Shown piece after piece: positions 39,592 to 49,301 of a DNA stretch of 64,000 nucleotides (position 1 is the first letter of the stretch; each line of letters starts with the position of its first letter). The notes beneath the pieces are model-generated. The model saw only the letters and a list, made by a program, of their open reading frames with translations, did not search any database and had not been told where the DNA came from. Both the position numbers and the translations under genes were made by a program. The stretch is from an uncultured Desulfobulbaceae bacterium (GTDB taxonomy: Bacteria; Desulfobacterota; Desulfobulbia; Desulfobulbales; Desulfocapsaceae): contig CAMZKN010000111.1 in the NCBI GenBank assembly GCA_947311315.1, positions 1 through 64,000 of the forward strand, read 5' to 3'.

Positions 39592-40026
39592 ATGAGCATG
39601 TTTGCAAAAACAGATAATGTCGAGCAGCAAATCCAAAAAGTTGACAATGAGGCTATCTCCTCTATTATTGACAAAAGTATGACAATAACGGGAGAGATCT
39701 CATTTAAAGGTAAAGCCCGGATAGACGGAGTCATCATCGGAAACATTAAAGGTGAGCACCTGATCCTCAGTGAATCCGGAAAGATTGAAGGTGACATTAC
39801 CGTCTCTTCTTTCAACTGCTATGGAACCCTCCAGGGCAATATTAAAGCAGATATCCTAACAGCCAGAAAAGACTGTTCAATACAGGGCAAGCTCGAAGCG
39901 GGCAGCCTGACTGTTGAACCGGGTGCTGCACTACAGGGCGAAATTAAGGCCTCTGCTGAATCGTTAAAACAGGTTACAGATAAGCAGCCTGCGACTGAAA
40001 AACCAGCGCCAAAAGCTACCAAATAG
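39592..40026 (+). CDS. Bactofilin (polymer-forming cytoskeletal protein)
   Basis: Repetitive beta-helix (GKARIDGVIIGNIKGEHLILSESGKIEGDI). Confidence 0.88.
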   Translation: MSMFAKTDNVEQQIQKVDNEAISSIIDKSMTITGEISFKGKARIDGVIIGNIKGEHLILSESGKIEGDITVSSFNCYGTLQGNIKADILTARKDCSIQGKLEAGSLTVEPGAALQGEIKASAESLKQVTDKQPATEKPAPKATK

Positions 40027-40062
40027 ACTTCTACCGAGGGTTTGCCAAGGCAAATAACGCCC

Positions 40063-40305
40063 ATGTCTCCAAATAAACCTCAGGTGGCTAATCTGATCAA
40101 GTGCCCCCACTGCGGGAATGCGAAGAATTTTTTTGAAATCACCGACGATGTTATAACCACGACGCACTACAGGCAAAACCACGACGGCAGCTTCACCATT
40201 GAAGAACAATGCTCCCAAGCACTTGGAGACGTGAAGCTGTTTTGCGGAAACTGCGAAGAAGATTTGACCGATTTTCACCAGCGGTTTTCGGAGATGATCT
40301 TTTGA
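40063..40305 (+). CDS. Small zinc-ribbon-like protein
   Basis: CPHC...CGNC pairs; ATG start internal to supplied ORF. Confidence 0.6.
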   Translation: MSPNKPQVANLIKCPHCGNAKNFFEITDDVITTTHYRQNHDGSFTIEEQCSQALGDVKLFCGNCEEDLTDFHQRFSEMIF

Positions 40306-41081
40306 AAGATCCGCCGACCATCTACCGCGACAATGATTCTCTCTTTACCCAATACCAGCAGCTGAAAAATGGTGACATCATCTGCGGGCGGATTCGTCTG
40401 CGCCCAGGCGAAGAACACATCCTGACGGATCTCGTCGAAAGAGGCATTCAGCTTCTTCCATCTGCAAGCTCACAGCTGGCAAGCAGATCAAAGGTTTTTC
40501 AGGCGAAAATTTTCAGCGATTTTATGCTGCCCGGCACCCTCGCTGTTTACAACACCCACGATATACTCAAAGCATCCTCTCTTTACAACAAGCTGCAACT
40601 CACCAGAGTTATTCTCAAATGCGATCGAAAAAATGGCGGCCTGGGCGTTCATCTGTTCAACAATATCGAGGACCTGTACAACCACGCCGGCGGTGAGACA
40701 TTCCCCTTCCCTTTTGTTGTTCAGCCTTTCCAGCAGGAAAACAGAGATATCAGGGTAATCATACTTCAGGACTATCATGAAGCTTACGAGCGAGAAAACC
40801 CCTCCAATTTCAGGAGCAACCTGCACTGTGGGGGAAAATCCACAGAATTCACCCTGTCAGATCAGCAGATTTCATTCTGCCATGAGGTCATGCAGCGGGG
40901 AAAATTTCCTTATGCCCACCTGGACTTGATGCTTTTACCTGACAACAGTTATCGGTTAACTGAAATAAACCTGCGGGGAGGACTGAGAGGGGCAAAAATA
41001 TCAGGAAGGGTATATCAGGAAAAAATAACTACTATTCATGAAAATCTCTTGAACGAACTCGCTCCAACAACGGACGCTTGA
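40302..41081 (+). CDS. ATP-grasp-like protein of unknown substrate
   Basis: In-frame TTG overlapping upstream stop; C-terminal LDLMLLPDNSYRLTEINLRGG resembles ATP-grasp Mg/ATP site. Confidence 0.55.
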   Translation: MKDPPTIYRDNDSLFTQYQQLKNGDIICGRIRLRPGEEHILTDLVERGIQLLPSASSQLASRSKVFQAKIFSDFMLPGTLAVYNTHDILKASSLYNKLQLTRVILKCDRKNGGLGVHLFNNIEDLYNHAGGETFPFPFVVQPFQQENRDIRVIILQDYHEAYERENPSNFRSNLHCGGKSTEFTLSDQQISFCHEVMQRGKFPYAHLDLMLLPDNSYRLTEINLRGGLRGAKISGRVYQEKITTIHENLLNELAPTTDA

Positions 41082-41090
41082 AATTTTCAT

Positions 41091-41126
41091 AAAAAAAAGG
41101 AGTGTGCTGAACAATCAGCACACTCC
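41091..41126 (-). terminator. Rho-independent terminator downstream of dsrC
   Basis: 12-bp perfect stem ggagtgtgctga/tcagcacactcc followed by 8 T on minus strand. Confidence 0.9.
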
Positions 41127-41159
41127 CTCTTAGATCCTTACTCGTCAGGTATAATTAAA

Positions 41160-41477
41160 TTATACACAACCTGTCGGTTTCGGAAGGCCAGCCATTTTAC
41201 ATGCTCCCTTACCAGGTCCTGATGGGAACAGTTCGTAGATACGCTTCAATGGAAAACCAGTGGTTTTAGAAAGAATACGTACCATAGGTGCAATTCCGTT
41301 CTTCTTGTAGTATTCCTGAAGAGCGTCAATTACTTTCTGATGTTCGTCGGTCATGTCAGAGATACCTTCAACTCCCTTCACGTAATCAACCCAGTCAGCG
41401 TTGAAATCATCACCTTTGAGAAGAAAACCGTCCTCATCTACCTCGAAACTACTTCCATTATGCTCAAGTGTTGGCAT
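41160..41477 (-). CDS. dsrC: DsrC sulfur-transfer protein
   Basis: C-terminus GPGKGACKMAGLPKPTGCV with both conserved Cys. Confidence 0.95.
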   Translation of the reverse strand: MPTLEHNGSSFEVDEDGFLLKGDDFNADWVDYVKGVEGISDMTDEHQKVIDALQEYYKKNGIAPMVRILSKTTGFPLKRIYELFPSGPGKGACKMAGLPKPTGCV

Positions 41478-41996
41478 TACAAACCTCCTTAAATATTATT
41501 TTGTAGCTTTCGCCGTTTTACAATTCGTGTCAGTAAAAATCTGATTAGGGCTTATTACTATAGCCAAAACAATTTGTCAAGTGAATGAAGAATCATTTAT
41601 CATCAATAATAGCCACAGCCCAGAATAGATATATTACTATAATTTTAGACAGTTATGTTTTTTTTTACAATTAACCGCCCTTTTAAGAAAGCGGTTAATG
41701 TTAAAGAATCTCACTACTATTTATGAATTCATGTTTCTAAAAGCAAATATCATCATTATTTGAAAACAAATTCACTACCACTGATTCACATCAGGATAAC
41801 TTGTAAGGTAACTATTCACCTTTATCACGCCCGGTATATAGGTTTTTCCTTGCACAGGAGAAAAAGAAAGAGTAAATCGAACAGTTATTGATTTATCGGC
41901 TACAATACCTGAGACATTTGGTTTTCTCCACGTAACTTTTAGAGGAGAGATCATCTCGCAGGACACAACATTAACCCTAGCTCACTGAATCTATTC

Positions 41997-43892
41997 ATGC
42001 TGCAATTACTCCGCAAGAAATCACAGTCCACCTTTATTCAGATCATAGTTGTTGTTATCGCCCTGGTTTTCATTTTCTGGGGTGTTGGCACTAATATGAT
42101 GGGCAGCCGAGATGCTGCGCTGGTTGTCAATGGCGAAGAAATCTCCTTTCAGCAATACCAAAGAGCCTACGACCGTGCCTATCAACGACTAAGCGACCAG
42201 TTAGGCGGTAATGTACCCAAAGGATTTGCCGAAACATTTAACATTAAACAGCAGGTTATCAACCAGCTCATACAGGCAAGCCTGCTACGCCAGGGTGCAA
42301 CCGAAATGGGGATCGTTGTCAGCGCTGAAGAAATACAAAAGACTATTCAGGCGATGGTTCAATTTCAAGAAAATGGTACATTCAGTATGGAGCGCTACAA
42401 ATCAATCCTCGCTTCAAACAGAATGGCACCAACAAAATTTGAAAATTCCCTTCGCTTTGACCGATTGACTGAAATTGCAGCAAGAGATATTGGAAATTTT
42501 GCCACTGTTGCAACTGATTATGAAGTTATGGCTGTCTACAATCAGATAAATGAGAAAATATCCCTTAATTTTGTCAAAGTTTCCCCCAAGGATTTTCTGG
42601 AAAAAGTTGAAGTAAACGATGAGCTCCTCAAAACCTGGTTCGAAACCGTAAAGGATAATTACAAGACGGAACCTCGCTTAAAGCTTAAATATCTGACTTT
42701 TACTTTTGATGCAATTAGCAAGAAAATTGAAATTGATGACCCCAAAATTGAAGAGTACTACAACGACAATTTAAGCGATTTTCAAGTACCGGAACAGCGC
42801 CATGCCCGCCATATTCTCCTAAAAGCTGGAGACAAGGATTCCGGACAGGTTCATGAGGAGAAAAAGAAAAAGGCCGAAGAAGTTTTACAACTCGCGAAAA
42901 ATGGCGGCGATTTTGCTGATCTTGCACGAAAATATTCTGAAGGCCCCTCAAAAGACAGTGGTGGCGACCTCGGATTTTTCCCGACAGGTTCAATGGTTCC
43001 GCCATTTGATGCTGCCGTTTCCGCCCTTCAACCCGGCGAAATCAGCAACGTTGTAAAAACCCGATTTGGTTACCATATTATTCTCCTCGAGGAGATCAAA
43101 CCTGCTGAAACATATTCTCTCTCAAAAGTTAAAGAAAGAATCACACAGATCCTGCAACGCAAACAAGCTGAAAACCTTACCTTTCAGGTCGCCAATAACG
43201 CCTATGAAGGTATTATCAGTGCTGGCAGTTTTGCCAGTTACGCCGAGAAAAATAAAGATGCACAAATTCTTGAAACCGGTTTTGTTGCCCGCTCGGACGC
43301 CCCTGAAATACTCAGACAGGATCCACTCTTTCTTGATAAAGCCTTCAGTTTAAATAAAGGGGAACTTAGCTCACTCATCAAAGGACAATCAGGCTATGCA
43401 ATATTCCTTGCTGAAGATCTGAAAGGGCCTGTCATTCCACCTTTTGACACTATTAAGTCTACACTGACTGATGATTTTAAAAAGGCTGAATCAGAAAAAC
43501 TCGCTGAGTCCTCGGCCAAAGAAATCCTTGATGCTGTGGCGGGTGGCAAAGATTTTGAGGCAGTAGCACAAGAAAAAGGTGTGGCCTTGCAAACATCTGG
43601 CCTACTCGGACAAAAAGAATCTGCACAGGAAAGCAGCTTCCCGGCTTCATTAGTCAAGGACGCATTCCAATTGTCACCGTCCTCGCCACTGCCTAAAAAG
43701 CCTGGACAGTTTGGTGAAGATTTTTATGTCTACACTCTTCTTTCCAGAAAAAACCCTGCTCCACCAGAAGACTTAACGGAGCTTGATCGCTACAGAAACA
43801 ACCTGCTCTCATTTAAGCGTCAGCAAATACTCTCAGCCTGGCTGAGAAATGCTGAAATGCATGCTGAGATCTCCCAGCACCCAAGCTTATAG
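41997..43892 (+). CDS. PpiD/SurA-type peptidyl-prolyl isomerase, membrane anchored
   Basis: N-terminal TM; parvulin RHILLKAGDKD...DLGFFPTGSMVPPF...TRFGYHIILLE. Confidence 0.9.
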   Translation: MLQLLRKKSQSTFIQIIVVVIALVFIFWGVGTNMMGSRDAALVVNGEEISFQQYQRAYDRAYQRLSDQLGGNVPKGFAETFNIKQQVINQLIQASLLRQGATEMGIVVSAEEIQKTIQAMVQFQENGTFSMERYKSILASNRMAPTKFENSLRFDRLTEIAARDIGNFATVATDYEVMAVYNQINEKISLNFVKVSPKDFLEKVEVNDELLKTWFETVKDNYKTEPRLKLKYLTFTFDAISKKIEIDDPKIEEYYNDNLSDFQVPEQRHARHILLKAGDKDSGQVHEEKKKKAEEVLQLAKNGGDFADLARKYSEGPSKDSGGDLGFFPTGSMVPPFDAAVSALQPGEISNVVKTRFGYHIILLEEIKPAETYSLSKVKERITQILQRKQAENLTFQVANNAYEGIISAGSFASYAEKNKDAQILETGFVARSDAPEILRQDPLFLDKAFSLNKGELSSLIKGQSGYAIFLAEDLKGPVIPPFDTIKSTLTDDFKKAESEKLAESSAKEILDAVAGGKDFEAVAQEKGVALQTSGLLGQKESAQESSFPASLVKDAFQLSPSSPLPKKPGQFGEDFYVYTLLSRKNPAPPEDLTELDRYRNNLLSFKRQQILSAWLRNAEMHAEISQHPSL

Positions 43893-43956
43893 GCCAAGAA
43901 CAGCTACAAGATTGAATAAAAAATGCGGATAAGGAGTAACGCCCTTTTGCGCATTT

Positions 43957-44664
43957 TTATTTCCTGCGGTCACCTGCTCTTTTCTTTTTATTATTCAGCA
44001 ACCTGCGTACACCCTCATGGGAAATGAGGATATCAAACTCTTCTTTTATCTTTCTGGAAATATCACGAAAGGACCAGCGATCCTGCCGCATAACTTCAAT
44101 TACCGAAATTATTTTCTGCTGTTCTCTGTTTTCGACAAGAAAGCCATCAGCATTAACCTCCCAGCCAAATGGTACCGGCCCACCCAGATATTTTCCTTCC
44201 TCTTTTCGTGTCTTTTTGGCCGCTCTGATAGCCGCCCCATGCTTACTGATTTCACAGACAGCAAGCCCTGCCAGAAGTTTTTGTACCAGCTCGGCACACC
44301 CATTAGATACAATGAGTTTTCGCTTCTCATCAAGACTTATATTGCCCTCAAGATCAACGCAATACAAGGCCACACCGTTCTTCCGGAATATCCTCAATAA
44401 CGCGGAGGCCTCCCCGGCAGATCCAAGCACCCATTCCACCTTCATAACGACAACGGAATCCCCTGGGCGACATTTCTGATACATCTTTCCGCCTTCAGTT
44501 CTTTGCCGAAGGGGTCGCTTGAGTGAAGATTCTGTCTCAATAAAAAAATCATCAATTTTCAACCCAATGGACAAAACGTAATCCCAAAGAACGTCTTTTT
44601 GCTTTTCCAGCGAAACCAGATGCTCTTTTTCCGGTGCAAGAAATATATAGCCATACACTCCCAT
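43957..44664 (-). CDS. Serine-recombinase-like protein, apparently lacking catalytic Ser
   Basis: Resolvase-fold N-term (MGVYGYIFLAPEKEHLVSLEKQKD) and recombinase/HTH C-term; A-P at expected Ser position. Confidence 0.7.
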   Translation of the reverse strand: MGVYGYIFLAPEKEHLVSLEKQKDVLWDYVLSIGLKIDDFFIETESSLKRPLRQRTEGGKMYQKCRPGDSVVVMKVEWVLGSAGEASALLRIFRKNGVALYCVDLEGNISLDEKRKLIVSNGCAELVQKLLAGLAVCEISKHGAAIRAAKKTRKEEGKYLGGPVPFGWEVNADGFLVENREQQKIISVIEVMRQDRWSFRDISRKIKEEFDILISHEGVRRLLNNKKKRAGDRRK

Positions 44665-44936
44665 CGCCGTATTCTCCTTTGATTGTGATGCTCACAACTA
44701 CTCTTTCACCAGCGTAAGACCCCTTACTATAAACGATTCGAGCAAAACATTCCCGATAATTGTCATGATCGAATCGCTTTCGTGACAGCCTTACTGTTAA
44801 TATAAATCATTTATGCGTACAACAATCACAGTTTTTAGTTCTCTTGCAGGCCAGACAATGATATAATGACTGGTTCACTTTCCACCCCTCCTGTTTTTAC
44901 AAGAGGATCATCCGTTAAGCGTCAGACAAGAAATTT

Positions 44937-47900
44937 ATGCATACTCAGAACACCCTCCTTGACCAGTACAACAAACTTTCGCCATTTGAACAGGCCCTTA
45001 TTCAATTTTTATCAATTGTGTATGAACCCGCCCATTCAACTCTTATTGTAAACTGCCTGCGTAAGCTGGACCTGAAAAACCCCAGAGGCAACAAGCCAAC
45101 TGCCGCGAATTTGAACCATTATTTTTCCAAATTCGAACAACTTGGGCTGCTTACAGAGAATCGTCAATGTCATGAAAATATAGTCGAAATTCTCAGCAAA
45201 ATTGCTGTCAGGGAAGGAACATTTGAAACCTATGCCGCTGTCATCCAGGAAGAGGCCCCTGTATCCTATTATTATGGGAAATGGACAACCAGATGCTGGC
45301 GCGGTATGCGGGAGATGCGCATTGGCGTATACACCCAGAGATTCGAACTTATTGATGATGCATCAGAATTTATAGAAAATCAGTGCACCGATCTTAACGC
45401 CGAACCTCCACCGACCGTACGAATAATGACCAAACCATTTGATCCTGAATGGTTCCGGACTCTTCCGACATCTTTCCAGTTTTATCTCCTGTCAAATGTT
45501 CTGCAGTATGGACAGGAGATGCTTATCGTCTACCCTGAATTATTGGAATATCTGGCCTGCGACGATGAATTCTCGCACCTGAATACAGACGAGCAACTTC
45601 CTTTTAGACGTCTTCTCTTTCACGAGTTACTGTTTCAGGGCAACATAACAGACGCAGAGGAACTTATCCTTGGTCACCAGGATTCTTTTAATGGTACCGG
45701 TGCGCTGGGGCTTGTCCAATTCCTTAAAGGTGAAAGCGAAGAAGCCCTCGCCTCATTCGATAAAGACCTGACGTTTCTGCAGACATTTTCCAACGACGAA
45801 AATGTTGCCTTTTTCGGGCCATCCGGGCTTTTCTATATTCTTGCCCTTCTCAACGTATCAGATAAAAAAGACTATCCGGCCATTGCCAACAAGGTGAGTA
45901 TTGCCCTTTCCTGTTTCCAGGGAGCCCGGGAAAACGAAGCGTACTATTACCTCGCAACCGTTGTGAACTCACACATCAATCAGGGGTTGCAGGGGGAAGA
46001 TATCCGCCTTCCAGATGTTTCAAGGCAAAATGTTTTAACAGTCCTTTTTGCCGGTATCTGTCAATATTGGCTCAATAGCTCAATTGATCCGGAAATTGAG
46101 GAAGAAATCGTCTCTTTTTATGAAAGAGGCAAAGAAAAAAGTTATCGCTTTTTCTCCCTGCTCCTTGGAGAAATACTTGCAACAATCCACCATAATGATG
46201 GCTCCTACCTGGCAAAAACTGAAAAGCTGAGAGAAGAAACGGGAATCATCCCCCTGCTCTGCATTCTCAAACCGGAAGAACCATGGAAACGGAGCCTCCA
46301 GGCACTGATCTACGCAACAAGCCAGGACACTGAAGACACACAGCAAAGCACACGACTTGTCTGGATGATAGCCTTTGAAAAAAAGCAACTCACCATTTCT
46401 CCCAAAGAACAGAAACGAACGCCGGACGATGGCTGGAGCAAAGGGAGACCAATATCTTTATCCCGACTGTTTCAGACCAACAAATTAAACTATCTCACAT
46501 CTCAGGATCGCAGGATATGTTCAGCAATCAAAAAACTGCATAATCCAGAAACCCATGGCATCAGCTATGAGTTCAATATGGATAAAGCCCTGCCTGCAAT
46601 GATAGGCCATCCACATTTGTATCTGACAGAATCGGCGGCTACCCCTGTTGAATTTGTCGCGGGAGAACCCGAGCTATTGGTAGAAGAACGTGGAGACAAT
46701 CTACATATCCGTTTTGCCCAACCAATATCTTCCGACAATATTAACTTCCACCGGGAAACACCAACCAGAGTAAAAATTATCTCCATTAACGACAACCACA
46801 GACGCATAGCACAAATTACAGGAAAAGACGGTATTGTCGTACCAAAAGGGGCAAGCGAACAGGTACTCACCGCCATTGGTAATATTTCTTCCTTTATGAC
46901 GGTCCATTCTGCTATCGCTGCAGATATCTCCCATAGAAAAACAAATAATATTGCCTTTGTTGATGCAGATTCCAGCATTTATATGCATCTCATTCCTTAT
47001 GGCACAGGATTTCGCCTGGAAATGTTTGTCAAACCGTTTATCGAGGGTGGTCACTATTTAAAACCCGGCCAGGGTGTTGAAAACATCATGGCAGAGGTCA
47101 ATGGCAGACGGTTGCAGACCAAAAGAAATCTTGCCCTCGAAGAAGAAAAAGCACGTGATATTGAGGAATTGTGCCCCATTCTCGATCTGGCTATCGACAT
47201 GGAACAGGAGAATGACCGGGAGTGGCATCTCTACGACCCGGACGACTGCCTCCAGGCACTGATGGAACTGCAGGAGATAAGAGACAAGGTTGTAATTGAG
47301 TGGCCTGAAGGAGAAAAGCTTTCCATTACGCAAACGGCCTCTATTGATAACCTCAATTTAAAGATACGCACCAACCGGCAGAACTGGTTTGCCATGAGTG
47401 GCCAGCTCACACTTGACCAGGGGAAAGTCATCGAACTCAAAGAATTATTGAGTAAGATGAAAAGTGCCTCTGGACGCTTTATTGAAATCGGCGATGGTCA
47501 GTTTGTCGCCCTTACGCAGGAATTCAGAAAACGCCTTGAAGACATGAACCTGTTCTCTGAAACATCAGAAGAGGTGAGCGAAAATGAAATCCTCGTCCAC
47601 CCTCTTGCTGCACTGCAACTTGAAGAATTAACCAATCTGGCACAAACGCATGCCGATACAGGCTGGAAAGAGCAACTCCTGAAAATCAAAGATGCCCAGG
47701 ACTTTAAACCAATTGTACCTTCAACACTCCAGGCTGAACTCAGGGTCTATCAGCGTGAGGGATTTGAGTGGCTTGCCCGGCTTGCCCACTGGGGTGTCGG
47801 CGGCTGTCTGGCCGACGATATGGGGCTGGGAAAAACCCTGCAATCTCTGGCTGTCATCCTCAATTCAGCAATAAGCGGACCTTCACTGGTGGTTGCCCCC

Positions 47901-49106
47901 ACATCGGTATCAACCAACTGGCAATCCGAAGTACATCGTTTTACACCGACCATTAATATAAAACTCTTCTCCGGCAAAGACCGGAAGAAAAGCATAGAGG
48001 AACTCGGTAAATTTGATCTCATGATCACAACCTACACCCTCCTGCAGCAGGAAAGCGAACTTCTTTCTTCGGTCAAATGGCAGACAATTATTCTTGATGA
48101 AGCCCAGGCCATAAAAAACAGTGCCACCAAAAGATCCCAGGCAGCAATGTCTCTAAAGGCCCAATTCAAGTTGATCACCACCGGAACGCCGATTGAAAAC
48201 CATCTGGGAGAGCTGTGGAACCTCTTCGAATTTATCAACCCCGGCCTACTCGGAACCCTGAATTCGTTTAATGAGCGGTTTGCCATTCCCATAGAACGGT
48301 ATCAGGATCGTGACGCGAAGGTAAAACTTAAAAAGCTTATCCGACCATTTATTCTCAGAAGAATAAAATCTCAGGTACTTGAAGAACTCCCATCCCGCAC
48401 GGAAGTGACCCTGGATGTAAAATTAAGTCCTGAAGAAACACATTTTTATGAGGCACTTCGTCAAAACGCCATCAGTATTCTAGAAAGAACCAGGGAGAAG
48501 AAAGGACGACATCTGCAGATTCTTACGGAGATTATGAAACTCCGTCAGGCCTGCTGTAATCCACGCCTGATCGACCCAAACAGCTCCATCGAAAGCTCGA
48601 AACTAAGGGTTTTCGCCTCGGTGGTGGATGAACTGCTGGCAAGCCGACATAAGGCACTTGTATTCAGCCAGTTTATCGGCCATCTCAGTATCATTCGTAA
48701 ACACCTCGACAACATTGGTGTCAGTTATCAATATTTAGACGGCAGCACCAGCGCAAAACAGCGCAAAATACGGGTTGATGCCTTTCAGGCAGGCCAGGGA
48801 GATCTCTTTCTTATCAGCCTGAAAGCGGGTGGACTTGGCCTTAACCTCACCGCAGCAGACTATGTCATTCATATGGATCCATGGTGGAATCCTGCCATTG
48901 AAGACCAGGCCTCGGATCGTGCACATAGAATTGGTCAAACCCGGCCGGTCACTATATATCGCCTGGTCTGCAAAAACACTATCGAAGAAAAGATAGTCAA
49001 TCTGCACCAGGAAAAACGTGATCTTGCTGGAAGCCTTCTTGAAGGAACCGACATCAGTGCAAAGATGAGTTCTGAAGATCTCCTTGACCTTATCCGAAGC
49101 CGGTAA
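44937..49106 (+). CDS. SNF2/SWI-type DEAD/H helicase
   Basis: LADDMGLGKTLQSL, ILDEAQAIKN, GTPIENHLGELWNLFEF, DPWWNPAIEDQASDRAHRIGQ. Confidence 0.95.
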   Translation: MHTQNTLLDQYNKLSPFEQALIQFLSIVYEPAHSTLIVNCLRKLDLKNPRGNKPTAANLNHYFSKFEQLGLLTENRQCHENIVEILSKIAVREGTFETYAAVIQEEAPVSYYYGKWTTRCWRGMREMRIGVYTQRFELIDDASEFIENQCTDLNAEPPPTVRIMTKPFDPEWFRTLPTSFQFYLLSNVLQYGQEMLIVYPELLEYLACDDEFSHLNTDEQLPFRRLLFHELLFQGNITDAEELILGHQDSFNGTGALGLVQFLKGESEEALASFDKDLTFLQTFSNDENVAFFGPSGLFYILALLNVSDKKDYPAIANKVSIALSCFQGARENEAYYYLATVVNSHINQGLQGEDIRLPDVSRQNVLTVLFAGICQYWLNSSIDPEIEEEIVSFYERGKEKSYRFFSLLLGEILATIHHNDGSYLAKTEKLREETGIIPLLCILKPEEPWKRSLQALIYATSQDTEDTQQSTRLVWMIAFEKKQLTISPKEQKRTPDDGWSKGRPISLSRLFQTNKLNYLTSQDRRICSAIKKLHNPETHGISYEFNMDKALPAMIGHPHLYLTESAATPVEFVAGEPELLVEERGDNLHIRFAQPISSDNINFHRETPTRVKIISINDNHRRIAQITGKDGIVVPKGASEQVLTAIGNISSFMTVHSAIAADISHRKTNNIAFVDADSSIYMHLIPYGTGFRLEMFVKPFIEGGHYLKPGQGVENIMAEVNGRRLQTKRNLALEEEKARDIEELCPILDLAIDMEQENDREWHLYDPDDCLQALMELQEIRDKVVIEWPEGEKLSITQTASIDNLNLKIRTNRQNWFAMSGQLTLDQGKVIELKELLSKMKSASGRFIEIGDGQFVALTQEFRKRLEDMNLFSETSEEVSENEILVHPLAALQLEELTNLAQTHADTGWKEQLLKIKDAQDFKPIVPSTLQAELRVYQREGFEWLARLAHWGVGGCLADDMGLGKTLQSLAVILNSAISGPSLVVAPTSVSTNWQSEVHRFTPTINIKLFSGKDRKKSIEELGKFDLMITTYTLLQQESELLSSVKWQTIILDEAQAIKNSATKRSQAAMSLKAQFKLITTGTPIENHLGELWNLFEFINPGLLGTLNSFNERFAIPIERYQDRDAKVKLKKLIRPFILRRIKSQVLEELPSRTEVTLDVKLSPEETHFYEALRQNAISILERTREKKGRHLQILTEIMKLRQACCNPRLIDPNSSIESSKLRVFASVVDELLASRHKALVFSQFIGHLSIIRKHLDNIGVSYQYLDGSTSAKQRKIRVDAFQAGQGDLFLISLKAGGLGLNLTAADYVIHMDPWWNPAIEDQASDRAHRIGQTRPVTIYRLVCKNTIEEKIVNLHQEKRDLAGSLLEGTDISAKMSSEDLLDLIRSR

Positions 49107-49301
49107 TAAGATGAATATGGTACACCTGTGAGCAGTTACAGTTCAAAGGTAATAAAATCATAGCGTGATGAAAGCCATGAGTAGTTACGAATATGGAGCA
49201 GAATTGATAGCACCCCGCAAAGGGTAAAAACGCCTTCACAACTTTGCTATAAAATAATTACAGGGTACCTATGCGTGTAACCGCCATATATAAGCGACGC
49301 C

